Shown here: positions 25,065 through 35,800 of the stretch, one piece after another
Layout of the letters: each line of letters opens with the position of its first letter
Position numbering within the stretch: the first letter of the stretch is position 1
DNA from: Chaetorhynchus papuensis
Lineage: Eukaryota; Chordata; Aves; Passeriformes; Rhipiduridae
Assembly (NCBI GenBank): GCA_013396525.1
Contig: VWYX01000288.1
Location: forward strand, 587,848-651,847
Direction of reading: 5' to 3'
Length of the DNA: 64,000 nt
Made by a program: the position numbers and the translations under genes
Notes under the pieces: generated by a model
Databases searched by the model: none
The model's input: only the letters and a program-made list of their open reading frames with translations
Told to the model about the DNA's origin: nothing

Positions 25065-25303
25065 CCTCCGGCGGCTTCCTGCGGCGGGCGGGGGGCGGCG
25101 GGGCTCCTCCTCTTCCTCCCTGTCCGCAGCCCTCTTCCCGCGGCCAGGCCTCCTTCTCCTCCTCGCCGCCGCTCCGAGCGCCCCGCGGCTTCCTGCGGGC
25201 CGCAGCAGCGGGCCCGCGGCCCGCCCCGCGCGAGGGGCCCCGCGCTGGCCGGGCGAGGCCCAGGCGGCCCCGTGTCCCCCCCACCCCCCGCTGTCTCCGC
25301 GCT

Positions 25304-25330
25304 CTACCTGGAGACCAGCGCCAGGCGCAT
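25304..25330 (-). other. Second short upstream ORF
   Basis: An ATG at 25330 opens eight codons (MRLALVSR) ending in TAG at 25304. The end overlaps a CAGGTAGAG sequence that also resembles a splice donor. Function is speculative. Confidence 0.3.
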
Positions 25331-25505
25331 CCTGCTCGCAACCGGCCCGCGGGCTCGCCCCACGGACAAACCCCCGCCGCGGGCGGGGTGCCGGCGGCGC
25401 GGCGGCCCGGGGAGCGGCGCTCAGCGGCCGCGGGCGGGCGGACCCGCTGCGCTGCGCCGGCCCCGGAGCTCCCGGAGCGCGGTAGGGCCGCGGCTCCTCT
25501 CGCCC

Positions 25506-25513
25506 AAGATGGC
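25506..25513. promoter_or_regulatory. YY1-type site AAGATGGC
   Basis: An exact match to the YY1 core on the plus strand. YY1 sites often sit just downstream of starts in TATA-less CpG promoters, which would fit a TSC22D2 start close to here. Confidence 0.5.
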
Positions 25514-25547
25514 TCAACTTGTGCGCTGCACCCTGGGAGCGCCGCGG

Positions 25548-25557
25548 CCACGCCCCC
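25548..25557. promoter_or_regulatory. GC box (CCACGCCCCC), SP/KLF type
   Basis: A match to the SP/KLF CACGCCC-type consensus within the CpG island, seven bases from the CRE. Confidence 0.5.
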
Positions 25558-25563
25558 GGTGGA

Positions 25564-25571
25564 TGACGTCA
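25564..25571. promoter_or_regulatory. Palindromic cAMP response element TGACGTCA
   Basis: A full eight-base CRE palindrome inside the CpG island, about 600 bp upstream of the start codon. It is the optimal CREB/ATF site. Binding was not tested here. Confidence 0.6.
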
Positions 25572-25835
25572 CGGTCCGGCGCAAAGCAGCGCGGCGCGGG
25601 GGTGGCGGGGGAGCGCGGCCTGCGGGGGACAGTTGGGATATGACGGCGCACGCCGAGTTCCCCCCTCCCCCCCCGGCGGTTGGTCGCGCCCGGCCGCGCG
25701 CAGACCCGGCCGAAGGAGAGTGCGCGGCCCCGCCGGAGCGCGGGCGGACGCGAGAGAGCGCCCCCCTCCGGCGGGGCCGGGCCGTGCCCGCGGCTCTCGC
25801 TGCGGCTGAAGCGCCGCTGAAGCCGGGAGCGGCAC

Positions 25836-26413
25836 AGCGGCACAGAACCACGGCACCGCAGGGTCATTTGGGCTGGAAAAGACCTCTGAGATCGAACTGT
25901 GAGCAAACCCCACCTTGTCATTCAGCCCAGAGCACTGAGTGCCACGTCCAGTCGTTCCTTGGGCACCTCCAGGGATGGGGACTCCAAACCTGCCTGGGCA
26001 GCCCCTGCCAAGGCCTGAGCACCCGTTCTGTGGGGAAATTCCTGCTGATGTCCAACCTGGCCCAGCCTGAGGCGGTTCCCTCTCCTCCTGTCCCTGTTCC
26101 CTGGCAGCAGAGCCCGACCCCCCCCGGCTGCCCCCTCCTGTCAGGGAGTTGTGCAGAGCCACAAGGTCCCCCCTGAGCCTCCTTTGCTCCAGGCTGAGCC
26201 CCTTTCCCGGCTCCCTCAGCCGCTCCTGGGACTCCAGCCCCTTCCCAGCTCCGTTCCCTGCCCTGGACACGCTCCAGCCCCTCCGTGTCCTCTGTGCAGG
26301 ACCCAGAACTGGACACAGCCCTGGAGGTGCTTCAGCAGTGCCAGCCCAGGGGGACAGTCCCTGCCCGGGCCCTGGGGCCGCACTGCTCCTGGTGCAGGCC
26401 AGGATGCCGCTGT
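25836..26413 (-). mobile_element. CR1 LINE, 5'-truncated
   Basis: Read on the plus strand this is the reverse complement of a CR1 3' half. It has 'ttgggctggaaaagacc' near 25868, 'ctccagggatgggga' near 25970, 'gtccaacctggcccagcctg' at 26051-26070 and 'gacccagaactggacacagc' at 26300-26319. It ends 'caggccaggatgcc', a usual CR1 truncation zone. The 3' end (low coordinate) joins the CpG island directly, and the terminal octamer repeats are degraded. It is GC-rich with few stops, so several long open frames in this stretch are artefacts. Confidence 0.9.
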
Positions 26414-26820
26414 AGTGAGTGTAATGGGGAATGGGTTGTGGTGGCATTTAGCGTGGTCTAGCAAAGAAGAAAGGGAAATTAATAAAAGGTAAAATAGTGG
26501 AAGGATAAGGAACAAGAATGAACAAGGTGAGCTGATTCACTAACAAATCAGACAGGTTTCTGAAAAGTCAAGTATAAAAATTGCTACAGTCCGTGGCCAG
26601 GTTAGCCAAGATCCACACAGTAAACCACACAATGGCCTTGTCAGCGTTACACTGATAATATTTTTGCGATGTTGAATTAGTGCTGAACAATATTCCACTA
26701 TGCTGGGCACAAACATACTGATATTTTTATTAAGTGTCAAGCATGTACATATTCCTTTTTCTCCTTCAAGAAAAACATTTGCCACAGTTAATTAAAAGAA
26801 ATTCCCACGTGCCTCCTGTT

Positions 26821-26840
26821 TGTGTGTGTGTGTGTGTGTG
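26821..26840. repeat. (TG)10 microsatellite
   Basis: Ten exact TG units. Confidence 0.95.
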
Positions 26841-27639
26841 AGTGCCAGCACTGTGGGGCTCTCCTGGTGTCCATGTGCCTGGTTTTTAAGATCTGGACAA
26901 GACAGATGGAGCAGGCAGTGGAAGAGCAGCAGGCTCCTTCTCAGTGCTGCTGTGCCACCCGACAGAAGTTTGGGCAATTCTTCCCCATTCTCTCTGTCAC
27001 CTTCTCCATTACACACTTCACTAGGAGGATCCCCATACAGGTTTCAGTGGCAGTGAGACCCCTTAGTGGCTTTCCTTGTGGTTCTCCTGTTCTCACTGCA
27101 GGTGATTTTACATATTTTACATATTTTGCCATTTAAAGATCATGCACCAGTCATGAGACAGGTCTATCTCTCACACAATCCCTCAGCCTCCAGACTGAGG
27201 GCAGAAATACTCCTACAAGTAATAGAAGACTAAAAAAGCTCTTCTGCAGTGTGACAATTGTATGTATCAAGTAAAGATGGCACTACAATGTTCTGTTTGT
27301 TTTTTCTATAATTTTAAATGGTCAAAAGGTGCTTCCCACTGATGGTGGGCAATGAAATCTGTGTGTCATTAGCATGCACTAAACCCCTGAATGCTTATGG
27401 AGTGTACACAGCCACACTCGTGCTCACACCCAGAAATGAATGCACGGGTGTACAAAGACATATAATAATAGGTGTATATGTACACTGAAAATTTTGAAAA
27501 GCCCCGATGTAAACACTAAAATTACAATGTTTTTCAAAAGAAAGATGTAGGAATATTAAAGAGAATCAGCTGATTAGTATCTGGAGTGCATGGGTTCAGA
27601 TATCTCAGCCTTTAATAACATTAGGTGATTACTGCTGGA

Positions 27640-27905
27640 GACTAAAAGCTAGCCTGGGGATGCCATTGATCTGACAAGTAGGGCATCTACCCAAGTGTCA
27701 GGAGTCCAGATTGAAACTGTTTGTGGGGAAGTCAGTAGGAAATGTTCAGGGGATTGTTTTTTAGCCTCAGTCTCACCCCTTAGTTGGTATTGATCTGCAG
27801 CACAGCCTTGTACAAGTTATTTTCCATTCTTTGCTCTTCATTTTTTTCTCTCCCATCTATCATCTGCCTTATCTGCAGATACAGAGAACTGTTGAGGGCT
27901 CTACC
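27640..27905 (+). repeat. Possible ancient tRNA-derived SINE relic
   Basis: 'gtagggcatctacccaagtg' followed by 'caggagtccagattgaaact' resembles the degenerate tRNA head of amniote SINEs. 'agccttgtacaagttatttt' followed by a T/C-rich run resembles a MIR core. The match is from memory and weak. Confidence 0.25.
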
Positions 27906-28764
27906 TACCATTTTTTTGTATGTTGAGTACTGAGACCTAAATTTTGGTCAGGCCATGTGATACTGTCTTAGCAATAGTAACATACTGGCACAGTAATGAA
28001 CAAGTGATAAGCATTTTATTTATCACTAGGATCTTTTCAAATTTGAACAGAAATTTAGGAGTTACTAAAAATTGGGTATTTTTAGGGTGCACTCCATTTC
28101 TGATGACTCTTGTATCATATACTGCATTAACATTTTAAATTATAAAATAAACAGTAGCATCAGAAATTCATTTCTTTTACTGTAAACTGTACATTTTCCT
28201 TTTTATGAAATTCATGGTTCTAGACAGTAAGACATTTACTCAAATTATTCTTGTTTTTAAAGCTCCTCTAAATTACCCCAAATGGTCTCAAACCAGACTG
28301 AGATGCAATTGTAATTTGAAGTTCTTTTGAAATTCAAGCTGTAAGACACAAGACCTGTAAGACAAATACCAAGTTACAGACTGCTGGAGGGAAGAAGGGC
28401 ACAGAAAACGGCAAATTAGTTATTTGACTGTCTCACTGGGATTTTTGCATTTATAAAGGCCACTCACTATCCAGGGAACCATGAATAGTATTTGCAGTAT
28501 TTAGCTTCAGGCTCTTCTTATAGTTTCATGTGACAAAGAACACAGAATTTTCCTCTCCCCTGACTCTAAAAAAAATTGCTCTTTTTGCCTTTGTAGTGTT
28601 TGTAGTCTTCTACGTGGAAAATAATAGGTACTAAATCCAACAACTAATGAAAAAAAATTACAGGAATGACAACTGAGAACAAATGGACACTGTTGCACAC
28701 ATTGAAACACATTGAAAGTGCAAGTAGAAATGAATAAATGTTATGAAATATCTTCAGCTGTTGT

Positions 28765-28840
28765 TAGCCTGATCCTGACCCCTTTCAAGTCAATGGCAAA
28801 ACCCATCAAACGTCAACGGCAGCTGTGTTTTACTTCACCA
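28765..28840. repeat. Ancestral amniote interspersed-repeat relic
   Basis: 'gcctgatcctgacccctttc' followed by 'aagtcaatggcaaaaccca' matches a motif (gatcctgctcccattgaagtc-like, then caatggcaaaac) seen repeatedly in bird, turtle and crocodile introns. The class is uncertain. Confidence 0.35.
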
Positions 28841-28991
28841 GGAGATGTTAAAATCTAGCTTGTACATTTATACAGATCCGTGGACAGGCCTTTAGCATAT
28901 TATGCTCTTCTTCATGATGGGCACCTTTACTTTTTCTGTAGATCTTGTGCTGCACCCAGTTGTGGTGTTTGAATAGGAGCAGTTCCTCTAG

Positions 28992-29043
28992 TCACAATAA
29001 TGCGTCCAACACCAGTGTGATCACAATAATGTGTCCAACACCT
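28992..29043. repeat. 29-bp tandem duplication
   Basis: Two near-identical copies beginning 'tcacaataatgcgtccaaca' (28992) and 'tcacaataatgtgtccaaca' (29021), one mismatch in 20. Confidence 0.85.
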
Positions 29044-32000
29044 GAAGGATTCTGTAAACAACTGAGGGAAATGACAGCATTCTGTGGAACTGGAGACTGC
29101 TGTTTCACTAGGGGGGTCTGAGGTGCTCTGCTGGTAGATGAGTTACTGCCCATACCTTCTGCGCTGTATAAGCCCCTTTATGGTTTTCATCTGTGTGATT
29201 TGGCTGTTCTTACTAACACAGTTGTTCTCAGCCTTGCTGTCTGCTGTATTTTGAACCATTTGTGGTTTAGAGGCAGAGGGAAGAGAAGTATGAACAAAAT
29301 CTGAGCTGCAAATCTAGTTTGGGATTGTAGTATGTTCTTGATGCTGAAAAAGAACTGTGGATTTGGAAATCATAAGGCAACTACCATGTTTTGGCACTAG
29401 TGATGAATTACTGCTGCAAGAACAGGGCTTTTACGGAAGGCACAGAGCAGACTTGGGTTTGGGCCATAGTTTTAAAACCAGGAAATCAGTCCTGGCTTTA
29501 GGATAAATAAGTCAGGTTGGTCTGTCTTTTCTGTCTCAGTTTGAATGTTAAACAGTTTGTAAACTGTTGCTATTTAGTTAATACACTGTTAATGCAGTGA
29601 AATTCAAAGACATGCAATGTTTCTTCAATTTGATGTATAAATAGATTACGGCATTTTCAGCATTCCAGTCTTATGATCAAGTGGAATCCAGATCAGGTTT
29701 CATTTAACGTAGTAAAGAGAGAACTGCAAACAGTTTCAGAAAGCTTACGTGGAGTTCAGCAGCACACTCTCTCATATATTTAAAATTCATATTGAGTAAA
29801 GACTGATATCAATATTGGAGAAAATCCACATCTCTTTGATATACTCGATGTGTCTGAAATCTTTATGTTTGGCATGGTTTTATTTTAATGGACATTTCAA
29901 TAATTCATTGCTGGATTTCCTAGAATCTATGTTGCTCATTTTCTTGAAAACCTCTTATTTGAACAGTGAGTAACCACTTTGCTTTGCATGTAGCCATTCT
30001 TCAGACTTTTTACCAGCTTTATCAATTGCCTCTCAGTGTTAAAAGCATGAATAATGGCAGCTCATTTGTTTTTAATATGTTGTCTAAGCAAAAAGGGAAC
30101 ATAGACAAACTTCAGAGAGCTTGTCAGATACTTTAAATAAGTACAATGCTGCACGACTTGATCTGCAGTTATAGATCCATTTTCAGGACTGAGTTCCTGA
30201 AGTGTAAGGACTTATGTAACGCTTGGAGTAGAAGACTAAGAGGAAGCGTGGAGAGGAAAGATGGTCTGTTTTTAAGATGAGAGAGCAGTTACAGAGTTAG
30301 AGATTAAAGCCATTGCAACTCCATAATAATAATGTTTAGATGGTCTATTTAGATAGACTTTCCAGGGAGTCCTGAATGTTTGGAGCGGTGGTATCTGTGT
30401 TAATTAGCTGAGACAACATCTGCTTGGTTCAAATATGTGAGAGCCTCGGGTTCAAAGGGGAATGTGGACCTGCACCCCTCACATTTCACTTCCAGAAGTG
30501 CAATGCCCTTTCTTCCCCTTTTGCTGGTGAAGCAGGAATTCAAAACCAGAGGTTGGAGCTGGATAAATAAAGGTGTTGGGAAACTTTTACATACTTAGGT
30601 TCTGAGTAATTTTTGCCAGATCTGTTGCTACCGCATCAGGTGGGACACGAGACGGCGATCAGCCAAAACTGGTTCCCTGGCCTTTTTTGCATAAACATGC
30701 TACATAAAACTTACAGTCTGGATTAGCTGTAACTTTTCTACAAAAGCACAAATGTGGGGTTTGTAGCAGACAGTGGATTGATGGATTCCCTGTCTTCACA
30801 TGGAGTCTGTATGCAAAATATATATCAAAAAAATAATATTTCTTTGGCTAATTCTTGCTTTTCTCATCCAGCTGTACAGCTGCTATCAACATCTGTGTCT
30901 GCATCTACTGAAACACTCATGCTATCAGACACTAAAATGATGTGGTGAATAAAAACCTAAAGTCTGCTCACATAAATCTCTGCTTTTCTGCTGTTAATTT
31001 TGTGTTAAAACTTATATAAGTAGTTCTGAAATCCATTGAAATTGAATCATCAGTGAAATGGAGAGCTTGCTGAGCAAAACTAAAAGTGCTGGGAGTAGAC
31101 AAGCAATAGTTGTTTATGAGGATCTGCTTTTTGTATTATTATTATTTTATAATTTAGCACTTCCATTATGAACACGATTAAAAGAACAGGCACAACTTGT
31201 CTTGTTGTCCTTCATTAATGCTGAAGAAGTGATCTCAGTGTGTATCTGGGTTTGCAAATTCAAACCACTTTCAGAGGTCTGTTTTTGGAGCCTGAGAAAA
31301 ATGGGAAAACATAACATTTGGGGAAGTGAATATTCTGACATTTGTCAGAGTAAACTGATGGAAGTGATACAAACTACTGGGTTAAATGAAAAACACCACA
31401 ATAGTTAAAATACACTACTAGGATTCCCGTAGTAGTTCCCTGTTTCATTGCAAGGCCTAACAGATTCTCCATGAGAAGTTTGATCAGTGGAATTGTCCTG
31501 TGGGTGTAAAATGGTGTGGGAACTCTTTAGTAATGCATTGCAAAGAGGTGGTATACTCAGCATTGTCATTTGGAGGAGGAATTTTTTCCTCAATTAAACT
31601 AGAAATAATTCCACATGGATAAAAATTAGCTTGTAAATTCTGCAAGTTAAAACTAGGAATTTTCTCTTCAGGGGCTTGTATTCTGTTAAAACATCTGAAA
31701 GTCATTAGAAGCTCTCAACATGGAGTTGTCTCCAAGAAGAGGAGCTGTGGTCTCTGTGGGGACTAGCCAGGACATAGAGACTCCCTCCAAAAGAAGGAGA
31801 GCGGGATTGTTGGCTGTTTTTCCAACCACAGTCCCACTTGCTGTTGTTTGAATGAACCTGACAGCACCTGAAGGGAACTCGTGGATGTTCAGCACTGCAG
31901 CAAGTGTGGCGTGGCAGCTGCCAGGTCGGGGTGGGGAAGGACCTGCACAAAATGCAGTACATACAAACCAGACACAGGAACAGTAGAGATGGGCTTTGGC

Positions 32001-32799
32001 TTTGGCATTGGCTCAGGGGAAATCCCGTGGTGGTGTTGCCATTAGTGGCACTGACCTGGCAGTGCACAGCTGGCCACCCAGACACCTATGTCCTGTCTCC
32101 CAGGGCTGCAGCTGACCAAATGTCCTTGTGACATCAGAAGAGAGGCCTGGAAGTACAGACAGGCAGTGATATCAGAGGAAGAAAAATGATGTGGAAGCAG
32201 GGTGCTGAAATACAGAACAGTGCGGTTTTATTCTATGTAGACCAATATCAGAGTTAACCTGTGTAAATATTTCTGTGTTTACTCATGTGGTAAAAGACTT
32301 TTATAATGGTAAGTAAATACCCAGTAGGATAGATTTAGCATGTGAGAAGGCTCACAGTGAGCTTTGTAAGAATGTGAAGGTTAAGCAATACCAATGTACA
32401 CACAAGTAGCAGGAAGGGGGTAGTTTTTTTCTTAAATTTGTGCATGCAGGCATGATGTTCAGACTACCATGGCAGTACACACAGAATTTATTTGAAATTT
32501 CTCTTTTCAAGAACACCGACATATTTAAATACCTTTTCCTATAGCATGATGCCCAAAGAAATACCTGTTTTCTTCCAGTGTACTTCCCAGAACAAGGCCT
32601 TCAACACCATTATTCACCCCATTGTTAAAACAAATACGCCAGCTCTTCTCTACCATGAACTGTTTCTAGAGTGCTGTTTCTGTGAAGGGTACACAGATAC
32701 ATCTCAGCTTCTGTTGAAATGTAATTAACAGGTGGATTTAAGGCAAATTTTGTGGAAATTCTCCAAGCTTTATAAATAATACCTCCTCATTTTTTTCAG

Positions 32800-32886
32800 G
32801 CAGTAAAACCGAAACCTAAACTGGAAATTATTCACTCAAAGCTTCAGACCAAGTCAGTGCCCAAAGTAAAATCTAGGGTTTCTTGA
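32800..32886 (+). other. Candidate terminal coding exon of an unidentified transcript
   Basis: A T-rich tract ending TTTTTTTCAG (32790-32799) is followed by one open frame of 28 codons and TGA at 32884. The peptide starts AVKPKPKLEIIHSK and ends VPKVKSRVS, lysine-rich with a protein-like composition. The other two frames stop quickly. I found no matching upstream exon and do not recognise the family. It could equally be a lncRNA exon or chance. Confidence 0.25.
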
Positions 32887-35800
32887 TCTTCTGCCTACCC
32901 CTGTGAACACTGAGCAGTGCACTGTGTAAGCTCTCGAGCATATTTCGGAGTGTGTGATGCATGTTGCGCTAGTTTGTTGTTTCTGCATCTCTGTTTTTGC
33001 AGATGAATTGGTACTATGTAGGATATGGGGTGAAAAGTGATTTCGAGTGTTAAATGACTGAAGGATTTTCGAGCCTGTACTTCTTCATGTGTTCCCAGAC
33101 AAGGGAAACAAGGTTCTGTCCTGCATGTAGAAGAGGTTATGCACAGCAGAAACTTGGAAAGCTGGAGCTGAAGTTGTGCAAGGAGAAGAGAGATGCTTTC
33201 AGTTCCCTCCCACATTTTCAGTTTATATCTTTCCCCATTGCATTTGCTTTCTCATTCCTGCTTCCCTCTTTGCATGTGTGCCAGCAGGAAGGAATGTGCT
33301 GGGTTCACAGTGTAAGATATTCTGTGGCTGGTCAGTGCTGTGGGCTGCCGTGGAGCTGCAGTGGCTCCCCAGAGCTGGTGGTCATCAAAGCTCTCGAGCA
33401 CAGCAACTGGAGGACTGCAAGCCAGAGGCTGCTGTCTGCCACACATGGCAGGGGTTTGACATCAGAGTGTGCATTAAAGTCACATCAGTTTAGGTAGAAC
33501 TGGGTAGATCTGGAATTTTGCTCCCAAAGACAAGCTGAGGGATGTGAATAGAGCCAGTGACAGGAACCTGACAGGGACCTGCATGCTGTACAAAGAACCC
33601 CAAGTGACAAGTCCATATGGCTTTTCCCTGTAGAATGTGGACCATGGATTGCTTCCTCCCATGACTCACAGACAGCTGCACGCAGGTAGGATCCCTGTAA
33701 CCCTGTTTTCACTTTGTGAATAATCAGACTTAACACTTTTCAGGTTCCTCTTGCTGAAATACTAAAATGAAACTCACACCCTTGTAGTGTCTGCTGGCCC
33801 TTGTTCCACTTGGGCTCACTGCTGCAGGGGTTACTGGCCCACTCAGCTGTGAAAGAAAAAGCTTTATGACAGGGTGCTTCTGGTAGGATCATGACTTCAG
33901 GACAATCCCTCTTTTTTGAAGTTATGTTTATAGGGAGTAGCACGTGGTAAATTAAGGCATTTGGGGATCTGCAAACCCGGAGCAGACAAAGCTGGGTACT
34001 GTATAGCACAGTGACATTCTGGCCTATAGGGAATCTCGCTAGACAGAATGCTGGTTCACACACTAACAAAAGGGTTTAATGATTAAAGTGATCAGAATCT
34101 GATCCATAGCAATGTTACTGCAGGCCTTAACACTTGATTGGACTCAGGGTTCTTCAGGAGGACAGTGAGGGAACAGAAAGGCAGAATGTGAGAGGAACTA
34201 CATGGTGAAAGAATGCAGAGTGAGGGCTCTTTCCTGCAGCTGCTGAAGCCCTCTTTTCTCTCATAAGAGACATTCTTTAAAACAAACAGAACTGTGAGAA
34301 GTGAAGATTTATTGCCTAGTCCTTTGATGCCATGGTCTGTTGAAGCATGGAGAATGGCCATAAGAAGTGGGTTTAGTGTTCTTTTGTGGTAGGTTACAAA
34401 TGGCACCAGGAATGAGGAAATGTGTGTTGTATGGACACCAATTGATTCAGTGGTATCGAGTGAGTTTCTTCATCTCATTACATCATAGTTACTCCATTTT
34501 TGAAATCAGGTTGATGATTATCAAGCACTGTTCATTGTTTGAGATCTGCAGTTATAAAATAGGAGCAGCATACGCAGGGTCAGGATGACAGATGCCCCAC
34601 ATGCAGTTTTGGGATCCTGGCCTATGGCAGGAGCTGTGTGCTGCCCAGATGGGTTATCCAATAGTCCACAGCAGTTGCCAAGTAACCACTGGAGATGATG
34701 AAAAAACTTAGAATTAAAAATTGTGAAAAGATTCGGGTTCGCCACAAGCCCTCTCCCAAGACTTCCTTAATTCCTTGTTTGGGGAACATTTTAAATTCAT
34801 CACCGACATTATTTTTATGTTGCTAATTCCCAGAGCCCTATTCAAGTTTTATGCATCAAAAAGAATAATTGTGTTATCCAAGTAGGTCTTCAGAAATTGA
34901 CTTCTTTCTTTGTTACTCAATAGCTGCAGTCACTTGTAGGTGTTTAGGTTTGGCCATCAATATAAAAATCTGGTTATTCTGTATTCAGCACTTATCTAGG
35001 TACTATGTAGTTTACAGTGAGAAAAGGTGTTCAAGATGGAGTCTGATCCTTTGGATATTGCCCAATGAATAGCATTTAAAGTTATGTGTGACCCATGCCA
35101 ATCCTGAGCAATTCCTATCCTTATGGAAACTCTGTATGATACGACATTTGTTTTCTGTAGTCCAGGATGTGCCTTTGTAACCATAACTTTGTGTTGCACA
35201 CACATGTATGCCTCTAAAAATGTCTGGTTCTGTCTGACAAACATACAAAATTTTCAGAATTATATTAATTTTAGGGACATGCACTCATACATTGGACAAG
35301 ACTAAATTTATAAGCCTTGAGGGTATAAGGTATAGCTTTCATCCTAAACTTAGTTTTATTTTCAATTCTGTTGATAAATTTTCTGTACCAATTTCAAAGT
35401 CATAGGGCATGTTGGCTGGATGACTAAAATTTCTAGAGAAAGGAGGTTGTGTATTTATAAGGATTACAGTAATATTCAGAGTGACATCAGTAAAAATATT
35501 TATAAAATAATATTTATAAAAATAATTAGAAGAGTTAAGTTTAAAAATTATACAGGACCACACAGAATAACAAGTGAGGAGAAGAAATGCAATTCCTCTG
35601 TCATGCTGTCATCTCCCTCATGGCCCAGCAGGGCTGGACACCAGATTGGATCCATTACTTTAAATAGAATATTTCTTCTGCTCCCCAGGTGGGCAGACAC
35701 CAAGTGAGGATGGGCACTAAGATCTTGCAGTTCCTCATAAATACAGTCTGGTTTCACTAGGGAACATTTATATGTTTTTGGCGGTACATACTGTGAGCCT

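Larger units (their letters stand above)
24460..25835. promoter_or_regulatory. TSC22D2: CpG island and TSC22D2 promoter/5' UTR
   Basis: CpG dinucleotides are very dense here compared with the CpG-poor flanks. The island spans the first about 500 bases of TSC22D2 coding sequence, the 5' UTR (from 24962) and the upstream promoter. No TATA box is apparent. The transcription start is not visible directly, but the cluster of YY1, GC-box and CRE sites at 25,506-25,571 suggests it lies near 25.4-25.5 kb. Islands of this kind are often bidirectional, so a divergent transcript to the right is possible. Confidence 0.88.
26414..32799. other. Intergenic, upstream of TSC22D2
   Basis: AT-rich sequence with no recognisable gene. 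It contains a (TG)10 microsatellite at 26821, a possible ancient SINE relic at about 27640-27905, an ancestral repeat relic at 28765-28840 and a 29-bp tandem duplication at 28992-29043. A splice-bounded segment at about 30862-30950, ending in TGA overlapped by AATAAA, has no recognisable product. Confidence 0.7.

Noticed and set aside
25010..26176. 388-codon plus-strand open frame rich in Pro, Arg and Ala, with several long minus-strand frames over the same stretch
   Set aside because: It runs through the CpG island into the CR1. The extreme GC content and CR1 sequence explain the lack of stops, and no domain is seen.
30421..30460. Two 'ggttcaaa' phrases like a tRNA B box
   Set aside because: No A box, acceptor stem or cloverleaf could be built around them.
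30862..30950. Possible terminal exon after CTCATCCAG with TGA overlapped by AATAAA
   Set aside because: The AATAAA is at the stop itself, the frames are short and no cleavage context or homology could be recognised.
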